Shown: piece by piece, positions 43,990 to 53,815 of the stretch
Position numbering within the stretch: the stretch's first letter is position 1
Layout of the letters: each line of letters begins with the position of its first letter
Assembly: GCF_009674585.1 (NCBI RefSeq)
Contig: NZ_WKJP01000001.1
Coordinates: forward strand, 558,001-622,000
Direction: 5' to 3'
Source of the DNA: Haloferax marinisediminis
GTDB taxonomy: Archaea > Halobacteriota > Halobacteria > Halobacteriales > Haloferacaceae
Length of the DNA stretch: 64,000 nucleotides
Notes under the pieces: model-generated
The model's input: the letters and a program-made list of their open reading frames with translations, nothing else
Databases searched by the model: none
What the model was told of the DNA's origin: nothing
Translations under genes and position numbers: made by a program

Positions 43990-44038
43990 CGGCGGTCTCA
44001 CGTGCCCGCCGTGAACTACAGAACGGACAAATATTTTT
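43990..44038 (+). terminator. Hairpin and T-tract between dppA and dppB
   Basis: CGGCGG (43990-43995) pairs with CCGCCG (44006-44011) across a 10-base loop, 13 bases after the dppA stop codon. A TTTTT run at 44034-44038 follows. This could end part of the transcripts and give excess binding protein, as is usual for such operons. A second weak promoter for dppB may lie near GAGATTAAAAC (44101-44111). Confidence 0.45.
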
Positions 44039-44190
44039 GACAAGCGTGCAATTAGTCACCGCTATCTGAAAGATTCAGCTGAAACAGCTGGGTATAGTGG
44101 GAGATTAAAACTCAGAAGCGCAAGACATATCCACCCGACTCATTAAACCATTACAATAATGTCCGCTCGAACGGTCTGCGAGGTGATGCC

Positions 44191-45240
44191 ATGAGTCGAT
44201 GGCAGTACTTCCTTCGCAGGGTACTGATGTCGATTCCTGTCGTCATCTTCGGGACGACGATTACGTTTGCACTCATCCGTCTGGGTCCACTCGACCCCGT
44301 TTCAGCAATTTTAGGGACGCAATACAACCCACAGGCTGCTGAGCAAATCCGACAGAACCTCGGATTGAACCAGCCGCTCTGGAGCCAGTACTTCGACTTC
44401 ATGTACCGGCTGTTCACCTTCCAGCTCGGTCAGTCATGGGTCATCGCACCCGGGACGACGGCGTACGAACTCATTCAGGTGTACGCACCACGGACGATTT
44501 GGCTCGGCTTCTGGTCGGTCCTCATCGCCCTGTTCGTCGGTATCCCGCTCGGCTTCTACGCCGGATTGCATCCCAACACGTTATCCGATTACGTCGCGTC
44601 GTTCGGCGGAATCGTCTGGCGTGCTATGCCGAACTTCTGGCTGGCAATCATGCTCGTCACAGCCCTCTCACAGACTGGGCAATGGACGAACGGGTTCTTC
44701 ACCTGGCAAACGTGGATCGTGAAGACGAACGTCGTCACACCGCCAGCACTCGGCTTCTTCGAATCCCCGTTACAGCAGTTCCTCGAGGACCCCGGTGGGT
44801 GGATGAACTCGTTCATCAAGGCGACCAAGCAGATTGCACCCGCGGCACTTGTCCTCGGGTCGGCGTCGATGGGTAACGAGATGCGTATCGGCCGGACGGC
44901 AGTCCTCGAGACCATCAACTCGAACTACGTCGAGACGGCCCGCGCCAAAGGTGTCTCCGGACGTTCGCTCGTCTGGAAGCACATCTTCCGGAACGCCCTC
45001 ATCCCGCTCGTCCCCATCATCACGGGTGAGGCGTTCTTGCTTCTCGGTGGGTCCGTCTTCGTCGAGACCGTCTTCGCGATCAACGGCCTCGGGTGGCTGT
45101 TCTTCAACGCAGCCATCAACGGCGACTTGCCGCTCATCGGGACGCTGATGTACATCTTCATCCTCATCCTGGTCGGCACGAACATCCTGCAGGACTTCCT
45201 GTACACAGTCATCGACCCGCGCGTCGGGTACGAGGGGTGA
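44191..45240 (+). CDS. dppB: Dipeptide/oligopeptide ABC transporter permease, DppB type
   Basis: First inner-membrane permease of the peptide importer, 349 residues with about six transmembrane helices. The N-terminal RRVLMSIPVVIFGTTITFALIRLGPLDPV region is typical, with FGQSWV-type LGQSWVIAPGTTAYELI before the core. The cytoplasmic EAA loop is AKGVSGRSLVWKHIFRNALIPL. It is followed by dppC after 6 bases. Confidence 0.94.
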   Translation: MSRWQYFLRRVLMSIPVVIFGTTITFALIRLGPLDPVSAILGTQYNPQAAEQIRQNLGLNQPLWSQYFDFMYRLFTFQLGQSWVIAPGTTAYELIQVYAPRTIWLGFWSVLIALFVGIPLGFYAGLHPNTLSDYVASFGGIVWRAMPNFWLAIMLVTALSQTGQWTNGFFTWQTWIVKTNVVTPPALGFFESPLQQFLEDPGGWMNSFIKATKQIAPAALVLGSASMGNEMRIGRTAVLETINSNYVETARAKGVSGRSLVWKHIFRNALIPLVPIITGEAFLLLGGSVFVETVFAINGLGWLFFNAAINGDLPLIGTLMYIFILILVGTNILQDFLYTVIDPRVGYEG

Positions 45241-45246
45241 ATCACA

Positions 45247-46686
45247 GTGAGCACACCAACAGAAACCGAAATTCCGCTTCGACAACGAGTCGCTGAGAAT
45301 CCCCAACCGGCGTTGATTTGGGCTGCAATCGGTGCGGTCCTCATCGGCGTCGAACTTGGCGCAATCCTTCAAGTCATCGCTGCGATTGCTGGCGTGATTA
45401 TCAACCTGATCCCGGGCGACCCGGGTGCCGCTGCACTGAGCTCTCTCCAGGAGTCGCTCAAGACCATTCCGACACTCGTCTCGCGTGACTTCATCCCGAA
45501 CCAGGGGTACTGGGACGGCTCGCAGTGGGTCGGTACCTTCCTCGGTCTCTCACCCGCCGCGGCGTGGGCCGTTCGCGTCGTCGTCGTGTACGCGTACGCC
45601 TTCGCAGTCCTCGCATGGCTCTGGAACGGCTACAAGCGATACCGTCAGTACTACCGCCGCGTCGACTGGACGCCGCGTGACGACGTCGTGAACCGATTCC
45701 GGGGCCACACCTGGGGACAGTTCGGTCTTGTCATTACTATCGCGTTTGTGGTCATGGCGATTTTCGCCCCGGCACTCGGGCCGACCACCATGGAGGAGAA
45801 CATCCTCCAGCCGTACGACTACGAAGTGAGCTACTGGGACGAAGAAACCCAGTCCGTCGAGACTGCCCTCGTCGGTGAAGCGAACCTCGGGTCTGGCTCA
45901 CAGGGCGCCGGTGACGAGAACGTTGGCCCGATGAGCTACGACGACTACGGCAGATTCCATCCGTTCGGCACAGCGACCAACGGGAAGGACTTGTTTACAC
46001 AGGTGGTGTTCGGGGCGAGGATCTCGCTCACCATCGCCGTAGTCGCAATGGGAATCGCCGGCATCATCGGCCTCTCGCTAGCCATGATAACGGCGTACTA
46101 CAAGGGGCTCGCTGACCTCGCCATCGTGTTGGCGAGTGACTCGATACAGTCGTTGCCAGTCATCATGGTCCTCATCTTGATGCTCGTCATCTTCCAGGGG
46201 ACGTGGTTGAAAGACCTGTACGACGGTGCAGTGCTCATCATCCTCATCTTCAGCCTCGTCTACTGGCCGTTCATCTGGCGGTCGATACGTGGTCCAGCGT
46301 TCCAGGTCTCCGAGCAGGACTGGATCGACGCCGCGAAGTCGTTCGGCCAGACGCCGGGACAGGTCATGCGCAAACACATGGCTCCGTACGTGTTCAGCTA
46401 CATGCTCATCTACGCCTCGCTTAGCCTCGGTGGAATTATCATCAGCGTCGCCGGTCTCTCGTATCTCGGACTGGGTATCGCACCACCGACCCCCGAGTGG
46501 GGTCGCCTCATCGCTGACGGTCAGCAGTACGTCGCGAGTCCCTCGTGGCACATCTCGTTGATTCCCGGTGTACTCATCACGCTCGTCGTGACGGGTCTCA
46601 ACGCATTCGGTGACGGTATCCGCGACGCAATCGACCCGCAAGCCGACACCGGTGACGAGGCTGCGGCCACGGGAGGTGGCGCATGA
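45247..46686 (+). CDS. dppC: Dipeptide/oligopeptide ABC transporter permease, DppC type with long N-terminal extension
   Basis: Second permease, 479 residues, about 180 longer than usual DppC. The added N-terminus has two hydrophobic segments (about residues 25-60 and 111-131) before the standard domain that begins near WGQFGLVITIAFVVMAIFAP. An insertion of about 60 residues separates this helix from GKDLFTQVVFGARISLTIAVVAMG. The EAA loop AKSFGQTPGQVMRKHMAPYV contacts the ATPases. The stop overlaps dppD by 4 bases (ATGA). Confidence 0.93.
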   Translation: MSTPTETEIPLRQRVAENPQPALIWAAIGAVLIGVELGAILQVIAAIAGVIINLIPGDPGAAALSSLQESLKTIPTLVSRDFIPNQGYWDGSQWVGTFLGLSPAAAWAVRVVVVYAYAFAVLAWLWNGYKRYRQYYRRVDWTPRDDVVNRFRGHTWGQFGLVITIAFVVMAIFAPALGPTTMEENILQPYDYEVSYWDEETQSVETALVGEANLGSGSQGAGDENVGPMSYDDYGRFHPFGTATNGKDLFTQVVFGARISLTIAVVAMGIAGIIGLSLAMITAYYKGLADLAIVLASDSIQSLPVIMVLILMLVIFQGTWLKDLYDGAVLIILIFSLVYWPFIWRSIRGPAFQVSEQDWIDAAKSFGQTPGQVMRKHMAPYVFSYMLIYASLSLGGIIISVAGLSYLGLGIAPPTPEWGRLIADGQQYVASPSWHISLIPGVLITLVVTGLNAFGDGIRDAIDPQADTGDEAAATGGGA

Positions 46687-47762
46687 GCGCCGACCAGACC
46701 ACGGAGACCCGCCAGCAGGGCGAACCGATTCTGTCGGTCGAAAACCTCCGGACCGCGTTCTACACGGACAAAGAGGTCATCCGCGCCGTCGACGGCATCT
46801 CGTTCGACATCCACCGCGGAGAGACGGTCGGTATCGTCGGCGAGTCGGGCTCTGGGAAGTCCGTCACCGCACGGTCTATCATGCGACTCGTCGATAACCC
46901 CGGTCGCATCGAGAACGGGCGCATCATGTACGACGGTGAAGACCTGCTCGACAAGAATCCCAAGCAGATGCGGGCGATTCGAGGCGGGAGCATCGCGATG
47001 GTGTTCCAAGACCCGCTGACGAGTCTGAACCCGGTCTACACCGTCGGCAACCAAATCAAGGAGGCGCTCCGTCTCCACCGCGGAATGAGCGGGTCGAAGG
47101 CGACGAGAGAGGCCATCGAACTGCTCGAAGCAGTCGGTATCCCGGACGCACACCGTCGTGTCCGCGAGTATCCCCACCAGTTCTCCGGTGGCATGCGACA
47201 GCGCGCCGTCATCGCGATGGCGCTCGCGTGCGACCCCGAACTGCTCATCTGCGACGAGCCGACGACGGCACTCGACGTGACCATCCAGGCACAGATTCTG
47301 GAACTGCTCGAAGAGCTCCAAGAAGAGCGTGACCTCGCGATTATGTTCATCACCCACGACATGGGTGTCATCGCCGAAATCGCAGACCGCGTCAACGTGA
47401 TGTACGCGGGCGAAATCGTCGAGAGCGCGCCAGTCGTCGAGCTGTTCGAGTCGCCGAAGCACCCCTACACGCAGGGACTGCTCAACTCCATCCCCGGACA
47501 GGGACTCGAAGAGGGTGGCCGTCTCTCGACTATCGAAGGCGACGTGCCGACGCCGAACGAGAAACCGACGTACTGCCGGTTCGCACCACGGTGCCCCAAG
47601 GCGTTCGCAGAGTGTGACACGGTCCACCCGGTTCAGGTCGACGTCGGCGACGACTCGACCCAGCACCGTGCGTCGTGTCTCCTCTATCCCGAGGACCTCC
47701 CGAAAGGAGAGGCAGTCGACGTCCACCGCTCGCGCGGAGCAAACGGAGGTGACCAGCGATGA
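46683..47762 (+). CDS. dppD: Dipeptide/oligopeptide ABC transporter ATP-binding protein, DppD type
   Basis: Cytoplasmic ATPase, 359 residues. Walker [12 protein letters not shown] signature FSGGMRQR, and Walker [14 protein letters not shown] followed by the switch His ITHDMG. The C-terminal part [15 protein letters not shown] with clustered cysteines is the oligopeptide-specific extension that in some members binds a 4Fe-4S cluster. It overlaps dppF by four bases. Confidence 0.95.
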   Translation: MSADQTTETRQQGEPILSVENLRTAFYTDKEVIRAVDGISFDIHRGETVGIVGESGSGKSVTARSIMRLVDNPGRIENGRIMYDGEDLLDKNPKQMRAIRGGSIAMVFQDPLTSLNPVYTVGNQIKEALRLHRGMSGSKATREAIELLEAVGIPDAHRRVREYPHQFSGGMRQRAVIAMALACDPELLICDEPTTALDVTIQAQILELLEELQEERDLAIMFITHDMGVIAEIADRVNVMYAGEIVESAPVVELFESPKHPYTQGLLNSIPGQGLEEGGRLSTIEGDVPTPNEKPTYCRFAPRCPKAFAECDTVHPVQVDVGDDSTQHRASCLLYPEDLPKGEAVDVHRSRGANGGDQR

Positions 47763-49090
47763 GTACCACGACCACTGAAGAGACGATGAGCAAGGAGACC
47801 CAAGAGACGCTCCTCGAAGTAAACGACCTCAAGACGTACTACGAGGACGGCGGTCTTCTCGGGTCCAACCCCGTGAAGGCAGTCGACGGCGTATCGTTCG
47901 AAATCCAACGCGGTGAGACGCTCGGGCTCGTCGGTGAGTCCGGGTGTGGGAAGTCCACGCTCGGGCGCACGCTGATGCGCCTCGAAGAGGCAACCGCGGG
48001 CGAGGTCAAACTCAACGGCACGGACATCACGACGCTGTCGGGTGCCGACCTCAAGCAGTTCCGCAACGACGTGCAGATGGTCTTCCAGGACCCCGATTCG
48101 AGCCTCAACGAGCGGATGACCGTCGGTGAAATCATCCGCGAACCGCTCGACGTCCACGAGTGGAAGACGCCGCAAGAACGCCGTCAGCGCGTCCGCGAAC
48201 TCCTCCAGACCGTCGGTCTGCAGGAAGAACACTACTACCGCTACCCGCACCAGTTCTCCGGTGGCCAGCGCCAGCGTATCGGTATCGCCCGTGCGCTCGC
48301 CCTCGAACCCGAGTTCATCATCCTCGACGAACCGGTGTCCGCACTCGACGTGAGTGTCCAGGCAAAGATTCTCAACCTGCTCGAAGACCTCCAAAACGAG
48401 TTCGGCCTCACCTACCTCTTCATCGCCCACGACCTCGCGGTCGTCCGTCACATCTGTGACCGCGTCGCGGTGATGTACCTCGGGAACATCATGGAGATTG
48501 GCCCAGCCGACGAGATGTTCGAGGCACCGGCCAACCCGTACACCCACGCACTCCTGTCGTCGATTCCGGAGCCGAACCCGACGGCCGAGCGTGACCGCAT
48601 CACCCTCCGTGGGACGCCGCCGAGTCCGCGTGACCCGCCGGCAGGATGTCCGTTCTCGACGCGCTGCCCGGTCAAGATTCGCCCCGAGCAGTACACCACT
48701 CTCGACGACGAACTCTGGGAGCGTATCGAAGTGTTCCGCGAAGTGCTCCGCGAGCGGTCGCGTGCAGAACCGTCGCTGTCTGACCGCGTCCGCAACCTCC
48801 TCGGTCGCGAGACCCACCAGGCGGGGATGAACGAGACGCTCACCGAGCTGTTCGGTGACCTCGACGTCCCAGCGGACGTGATGGACCACCTCCGCGAGGC
48901 CGCAGACTACGCGGAGAACGGCGACGAAAACGCAGCGCGGACGTACCTCCGCGAGGAGTTCGGGAGCATCTGTGACAGTGAACGCCCCGACCAACTCGGC
49001 GTCGGTGACCGTGGCCGCCTGAGCCTCTGTCACCGTCACGACGCAGAATACGACGAACCGGCCGACGTCTTCGAAACACTCATCCAGTAA
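47759..49090 (+). CDS. dppF: Dipeptide/oligopeptide ABC transporter ATP-binding protein, DppF type with C-terminal extension
   Basis: Second ATPase, 443 residues. Walker A GESGCGKS, signature FSGGQRQR, Walker [14 protein letters not shown] and switch IAHDLAVV are intact. After the usual oligopeptide-family cysteine region ([12 protein letters not shown]) it continues for about 130 residues, of which the last part ([18 protein letters not shown], ending in LCHRHD and DVFETLIQ) is haloarchaea-like and of unknown use. It completes the operon with the previous gene overlapping its start. Confidence 0.94.
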   Translation: MSTTTTEETMSKETQETLLEVNDLKTYYEDGGLLGSNPVKAVDGVSFEIQRGETLGLVGESGCGKSTLGRTLMRLEEATAGEVKLNGTDITTLSGADLKQFRNDVQMVFQDPDSSLNERMTVGEIIREPLDVHEWKTPQERRQRVRELLQTVGLQEEHYYRYPHQFSGGQRQRIGIARALALEPEFIILDEPVSALDVSVQAKILNLLEDLQNEFGLTYLFIAHDLAVVRHICDRVAVMYLGNIMEIGPADEMFEAPANPYTHALLSSIPEPNPTAERDRITLRGTPPSPRDPPAGCPFSTRCPVKIRPEQYTTLDDELWERIEVFREVLRERSRAEPSLSDRVRNLLGRETHQAGMNETLTELFGDLDVPADVMDHLREAADYAENGDENAARTYLREEFGSICDSERPDQLGVGDRGRLSLCHRHDAEYDEPADVFETLIQ

Positions 49091-49093
49091 TCG

Positions 49094-49516
49094 ATGGAGT
49101 TCAACCCACGCCGACTCGGTGTCAAGACCATCGACGCAGTGGTCTACGCACTCGTTCTCACCGGCGTGGTGTTCGTCCTCACCGCGACCGTGAGCGTCGC
49201 CGCTGGCGGTGGCCTTCCCGGTGCGAAGTGGCTCATGTTCTTCCTCGGGTTTACGATGCTCGCGTACGCGTCGCTGAAACTCCGCCCGAAAGCCGCGTGG
49301 AAAGGCGGAGGCGACGACGGTGGTCTGTTCTCGGGTAGCGACGAACCAATCGGTATCGAGAAACTCGTCGGTGGACTCCTCGACAGGGTGTTGCCGCCGG
49401 CGCTCCGACCCGAACCGAACGAGCGCCCGTCGAGTGGAACGAAACTGTTCCTCGCGGCGGTCTGTATCCTCGCCACGTCGTTCGTCATGGAAGTCGTCTT
49501 CGGCATCAACTACTGA
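49094..49516 (+). CDS. Small membrane protein after the peptide transporter operon
   Basis: A 140-residue protein beginning 3 bases after dppF, so likely in the same transcript. Hydrophobic segments lie at about residues 13-34, 44-61 and 118-137, with a soluble Gly/Asp-rich loop between the second and third. No motif is recognised. It may be a stabilising accessory of the transporter or just co-transcribed. Confidence 0.7.
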   Translation: MEFNPRRLGVKTIDAVVYALVLTGVVFVLTATVSVAAGGGLPGAKWLMFFLGFTMLAYASLKLRPKAAWKGGGDDGGLFSGSDEPIGIEKLVGGLLDRVLPPALRPEPNERPSSGTKLFLAAVCILATSFVMEVVFGINY

Positions 49517-49680
49517 GGCCGACTTCTACGACGCCGACTCCGAGACATTGACGCCTCCGTCAGGACCACCCACCGGCAACGCGAGACGTACCGCCGGATA
49601 CTCGATTGCACCGGCCACCCGAGGCCACTCCTCTCCCTGTGGTCCGATGCCTTTTACCATATCCATCGTCCACCTCAGAT

Positions 49681-50313
49681 ATGGTCGAGTCCGGAGACGA
49701 AGACGTACCCAACGTGGAACGTATCGCGAGCGAAGCAGACCGTCGCCGCGAAGCGTGGGGTGCGACCCTCGACGACATGACAGCGTTGGCCGACGAGTAC
49801 GAAGAAGAGGGGTGGAAGACGGTCCGTATCGCCGCTGGCGACACCGGAACGTTCGGACCCGGTGATGCGAAAGGTGACGACGAAGCGTTCGGTATCGCGT
49901 ACGTCGTCCCGGGCGACAAGGCAGCGGAAGTCTCCGAACTCTTCGAAGCGTCGTCGTTCCCCGAGTACGAAGTCTACCGTGCCGAGAACGACGGACGCGT
50001 CTACATGGTGACCGCGCTGCTCGCACCGGACATCGAGACGGTCGTGTTCGTCGCCGGCGCGTGGGACCTGCGTACCGCACTGAACTGTGCGACGACGGCA
50101 GTCGAGCGTGGGCGCATGTACACCTTCCTCCAGAAACTCGACGGGACGCTCGTCGGCGTCGTCGAACACGACGACCCCGAGAAGTTCTTCCCCAACCTCG
50201 ACGCAATCCGGCGCTACGCACCGAACGCCGGTAGTGAGGAGACGGGAGCAGAAGACGCAGACGACGTCGAAGCCGACGCCGCTGACGACGTCACCGACGA
50301 AAGCGACGCGTAA
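49681..50313 (+). CDS. Conserved acidic haloarchaeal protein (DUF7529-like)
   Basis: A 210-residue acidic protein starting MVESGDEDVPNVERIASEAD. The central part EEEGWKTVRIAAGDTGTFGP and VVPGDKAAEVSELFEASSFPEYEVYRAENDGRVYMVTALL is an alpha/beta domain that I can liken only to uncharacterised haloarchaeal proteins. The C-terminal 30 residues are almost entirely Asp, Glu and Ala. TATA-like CTTTTACC lies at 49651-49658, about 26 bases before the ATG at 49681. Confidence 0.68.
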   Translation: MVESGDEDVPNVERIASEADRRREAWGATLDDMTALADEYEEEGWKTVRIAAGDTGTFGPGDAKGDDEAFGIAYVVPGDKAAEVSELFEASSFPEYEVYRAENDGRVYMVTALLAPDIETVVFVAGAWDLRTALNCATTAVERGRMYTFLQKLDGTLVGVVEHDDPEKFFPNLDAIRRYAPNAGSEETGAEDADDVEADAADDVTDESDA

Positions 50314-50337
50314 TCGACGCATCGCCACTGTATACCC

Positions 50338-50381
50338 GACACGTGACTGGCGCGCGACCGACACGTAACTGACACGTAACT
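50338..50381. repeat. Short GACACGTRACT repeats upstream of the CBS gene
   Basis: GACACGTGACT (50338-50348), GACACGTAACT (50360-50370) and GACACGTAACT (50371-50381) are copies of an 11-base unit in the 205-base gap between two genes. They lie 140-180 bases before the CBS gene ATG, too far to be its core promoter. Confidence 0.6.
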
Positions 50382-50518
50382 GACGCACACCCACACTGTC
50401 GAACGAATTAGTCGAGACAGTTCCGCTGAACACAGCGCCCGGTCGATTCTTCGGGTGGTGTGTCAATGAGTCGAAAGCGTTCGCAGAGTACATTAGGCGT
50501 GGGAATGAAAGCGGGTGT

Positions 50519-51373
50519 ATGAAAGTAGCCGACGCGATGACTCCCGGTGAGGAGGTCGTGACCGTGTCCCTTCCGGGCACCCGCGACGACGTTCTGGAAT
50601 ACCTCCAAGAGCGTGGCTTCTCCTCCGTACCCGTCGTGAAAGAGACCGACGACGGTTCGACGTACCGCGGTCTCATCTCCCGAGAAGACCTCATCAAGCA
50701 CCCAGACGAGGACCAACTCGCAGTGCTCGTCCGCGAGGTCCCGACCGCGAGCGCCGACGACGACCTCGAAGAAGTAGCCGCGATGATGGTCGCAGAAGAC
50801 GCACGCCGGATTCCCGTCGTCGAAGACGGCGAAATCGAGGGCATCATCACCGTGACCGACGTCGTCCGTGCCATCGCGCGCGGCGACATCGACGGCGAGA
50901 CACAGGTCGGTGACCTCGCATCTCGCAACGTCAACACGACGTACATCGAGGTTCCGCTCCCGGTCGTCGAGCGTGAGATTTTCTACGCCAACGTCCCCTA
51001 CGCCGTCGTCCTCGACAAGGAGGCCTCGCTGGCCGGTATCGTCACCGAAGTCGACATCATCGAAGTCGCTCGCGTCGTCGAAGGCGAAGCGGGTACTGGC
51101 GACTCCGTCGCCAATCAGGACGACGAGTGGATGTGGGAGGGCATCAAAGCAGTCGGCAACCGCTACATCCCGACCCGTAACGTCGAGATTCCGGCCGAGC
51201 CCGTCTCGAAATTCATGACCGACAACCTCGAAACCGTCTCGACGCGCGCCTCCGCCAAGGACGCCGCACAGATGATGATTCGCGAGGACATCGAGCAGAT
51301 TCCGCTCGTGAGCGGTGACGAACTCATCGGCATCGTCCGCGACATCAACCTGCTGGAGGCACTGTATGAGTGA
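50519..51373 (+). CDS. Four-CBS-domain protein overlapping glycyl-tRNA synthetase
   Basis: A 284-residue protein made of two CBS pairs: MKVADAMTPGEEVVTVSL, PTASADDDLEEVAAMMVAED, DLASRNVNTTYIEV and VSKFMTDNLETVSTRASAKDAAQMMI begin the four repeats. CBS pairs commonly bind adenosine nucleotides and act as energy sensors. Its stop codon lies 8 bases inside glyS, so translation is coupled to the synthetase. No enzymatic domain is attached. Confidence 0.87.
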   Translation: MKVADAMTPGEEVVTVSLPGTRDDVLEYLQERGFSSVPVVKETDDGSTYRGLISREDLIKHPDEDQLAVLVREVPTASADDDLEEVAAMMVAEDARRIPVVEDGEIEGIITVTDVVRAIARGDIDGETQVGDLASRNVNTTYIEVPLPVVEREIFYANVPYAVVLDKEASLAGIVTEVDIIEVARVVEGEAGTGDSVANQDDEWMWEGIKAVGNRYIPTRNVEIPAEPVSKFMTDNLETVSTRASAKDAAQMMIREDIEQIPLVSGDELIGIVRDINLLEALYE

Positions 51374-53150
51374 GGGCACCGAGTCCGCCGCGCTCGCCGA
51401 ACTGGCGAAGCGTCGCGGGTTCTTCTTCGGTTCGTCCGAATCCTACGGCGGCGTCGGCGGGTTCTACACCTACGGTCCGCAGGGTGCCGCACTGAAGTCG
51501 AACGTCGAAGAGGCGTGGCGTGACCGCTTTGCAGTCCAGGAAGGCAACCTCGAAATTGAGGCGCCGACCATCATGCCGGAGCCCGTCTTCGAGGCGTCTG
51601 GTCACCTCGACGGCTTCGACGACATGCTCGTCGAGTGTGCCGAGTGTGGCGAGTCGCACCGCGCAGACCACCTCATCGAAGACAACTCCGCACTGGAAGA
51701 CGCGGAGACGCTCTCGCCCGAAGAGGCCGCAGAGAAGATTGCAGACCTCGGCCTCGTCTGCCCGAACTGTGGTGCTGACCTCGCCGGCCAGTCGGTCGAA
51801 GAGTTCAACCTGATGTTCGAGACGAACATCGGCCCCGGTTCGAAGACGCCCGGCTATCTCCGTCCCGAGACGGCGCAGGGTATCTTCGTCGAGTTCCCGC
51901 GCATCAAAGAGTACGCCCGGAACCGCCTCCCGTTCGGCGTAACACAGATTGGCCGCGCCTACCGCAACGAGATTAGCCCGCGCAAGAACATCGTCCGCAC
52001 CCGCGAGTTCACACAAGCGGAGTTAGAGCAGTTCGTCGACCCCGAGCGCGACGAACCGGACCTCTCGTCGGTCGAAGACGTGGAAGTTCGACTCTACCCC
52101 GCCACCGAACAGCAGAAAGACGACGGCGACTACATCGACATCACCGTCGGCGAGGCAGTCGAAGAAGACATCGTCGCAAACGGCTGGATTGGCTACTACC
52201 TCGGCATCGCTCAGGAGTGGTACGAACACATCGGCGTGGACATGGAGCGCTTCCGCTTCCGCCAGCACCTCCCCGGTGAACGCGCGCACTACGCCGCCGA
52301 CTGTTGGGACGCAGAGAGCGAAGTCGACGGTGACTGGATCGAGATTGCTGGCTTCGCCTACCGTGGCGACTACGACCTCACGAAGCACGGCGAACACGCC
52401 GACGACGACTTCACCGTCTTCCAGCAGTACGACGAACCCAAGACGGTCGAACGCGCCGTCGTCGACCCCGACATGGCGACGCTCGGCCCCGAATTCGGCG
52501 CACAGGCCGCCGACGTGGCGGAGGCGCTCGAAGCGCTCGCCCAGCGCGACCCGGACGCCTTCGACGCCGACGAGGTCACACTCGACATCGACGGCGAGGA
52601 CGTCACCGTCGACACCGACGTGGCGAACTTCGCAGTCGAGACGCAGACCGAAGCGGGCGAACACATCACGCCGCACGTCGTCGAACCCTCGTTCGGTGTC
52701 GACCGCACGGTCTACACACTCCTCGCGCACGCGTACGAGACAGACGAAGTCGACGGCGAAGCACGCACGTTCCTCTCGCTGTCACCCACGATTGCGCCGA
52801 CGAACGTCGGTGTCTTCCCGCTCGTCAGCAACGTCGACGAACTGGTCGACCTCGCAGACGACGTGGCCGAAGAACTCCGAACCGCTGGCTTTGCGGTCGT
52901 CTACGACGACTCCGGCAGCATCGGTCGCCGCTACCGCCGACAGGACGAAGTCGGCACACCGTTCTGTGTCACTATCGACCGAGACGGCCTCGAAGGGTCG
53001 GGCGCAAACACGGTGACCATCCGCGAACGCGACTCTGGCCGACAGGTTCGCGTCCCCGTCTCCGACCTCGTCGAGACGTTCGTTGGCCTCCGCGCCGGGA
53101 CCACCTCGTTCGACGACGTCCTCGAGACGAACGAAGTCGTCAAGGCGTAA
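51366..53150 (+). CDS. glyS: Glycyl-tRNA synthetase
   Basis: Class II aminoacyl-tRNA synthetase of the dimeric archaeal/eukaryotic type, 594 residues. The N-terminal ALAELAKRRGFFFGSSESYGG and GFYTYGPQGAALKSNV are family hallmarks. Cysteine pairs CAECG and CPNCG mark a zinc insertion. Class II motif 2 appears as RPETAQGIFVEF and GRAYRNEISPRKNIVRTREF; the acidic and anticodon-binding parts include LSPTIAPTNVGVFPLV. The ATG at 51366 overlaps the CBS gene by 8 bases. Confidence 0.96.
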   Translation: MSEGTESAALAELAKRRGFFFGSSESYGGVGGFYTYGPQGAALKSNVEEAWRDRFAVQEGNLEIEAPTIMPEPVFEASGHLDGFDDMLVECAECGESHRADHLIEDNSALEDAETLSPEEAAEKIADLGLVCPNCGADLAGQSVEEFNLMFETNIGPGSKTPGYLRPETAQGIFVEFPRIKEYARNRLPFGVTQIGRAYRNEISPRKNIVRTREFTQAELEQFVDPERDEPDLSSVEDVEVRLYPATEQQKDDGDYIDITVGEAVEEDIVANGWIGYYLGIAQEWYEHIGVDMERFRFRQHLPGERAHYAADCWDAESEVDGDWIEIAGFAYRGDYDLTKHGEHADDDFTVFQQYDEPKTVERAVVDPDMATLGPEFGAQAADVAEALEALAQRDPDAFDADEVTLDIDGEDVTVDTDVANFAVETQTEAGEHITPHVVEPSFGVDRTVYTLLAHAYETDEVDGEARTFLSLSPTIAPTNVGVFPLVSNVDELVDLADDVAEELRTAGFAVVYDDSGSIGRRYRRQDEVGTPFCVTIDRDGLEGSGANTVTIRERDSGRQVRVPVSDLVETFVGLRAGTTSFDDVLETNEVVKA

Positions 53151-53157
53151 TACGACC

Positions 53158-53760
53158 GTGGGACGCCCGAGCACCGCCGAGATAAAACGGCGTCTGGTCC
53201 ACGTGAGCGGGTCGGGGATGCCACTCCTCTACATCCTCGGCATCGTCGACTGGCAGACGCTCGGTTACCTCTTCGTACTCGCGTCGATTGCCGTCACCGT
53301 CCTCGAAGTGCTCCGTCTCTACGGGAACCTCGACTGGCGAATCTACGACGAACTCACCCGTGAGTACGAACAAGATAACGTCGCAGGCTACGCCCTCTAC
53401 ACCTACAGCCAGACGTTCGTCGCGCTCGTCTTCGCGCCGTACATCGCAGTCCCCGGGATGCTCATGCTCACCGTCGGCGACCCGATAAGCGGCCTTCTCG
53501 GGTCTGCACCGGTCGGCGAGATGAAGTCGCTCAGTACGCTCGCGGCGATGTTCACCGTCTGTTTCGCCCTCACCGCACCGTTCGTGATACCGGTCGCTGG
53601 CGTCGTCGTCGGGAGCGTCGCGTCGGCGGCGGGTGCAGTCGGTGCGACGGTGTCAGACGGCGTGAAGCCCGTCGTCGCGGGCTACGTCATCGACGACAAC
53701 CTCTCGATTCCGCCGGTCTCTTGCGCCGCCATCGCGGTGACCCTCACGCTTCTCGCGTGA
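53158..53760 (+). CDS. Dolichol kinase-like (CTP-dependent polyprenol/diacylglycerol kinase family) membrane protein
   Basis: A 200-residue polytopic membrane protein resembling the Sec59/Dgk1-type CTP-dependent lipid kinases, which phosphorylate dolichol or related lipids. RRLVHVSGSGMPLLYIL near the N-terminus, RIYDELTREYEQDNVAGYALYT and MLTVGDPISGLLGS are the conserved stretches. About six hydrophobic segments are visible. GTG at 53158 begins the conserved region just after glyS. Haloarchaeal S-layer glycosylation and lipid precursors need polyprenol phosphate, so the role is plausible. Confidence 0.78.
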   Translation: MGRPSTAEIKRRLVHVSGSGMPLLYILGIVDWQTLGYLFVLASIAVTVLEVLRLYGNLDWRIYDELTREYEQDNVAGYALYTYSQTFVALVFAPYIAVPGMLMLTVGDPISGLLGSAPVGEMKSLSTLAAMFTVCFALTAPFVIPVAGVVVGSVASAAGAVGATVSDGVKPVVAGYVIDDNLSIPPVSCAAIAVTLTLLA

Positions 53761-53815
53761 ATCGGTGTGCGACTGTCGTGCGATTTTATTTCACCGGGTC
53801 TCTAATCTTCCAGTC

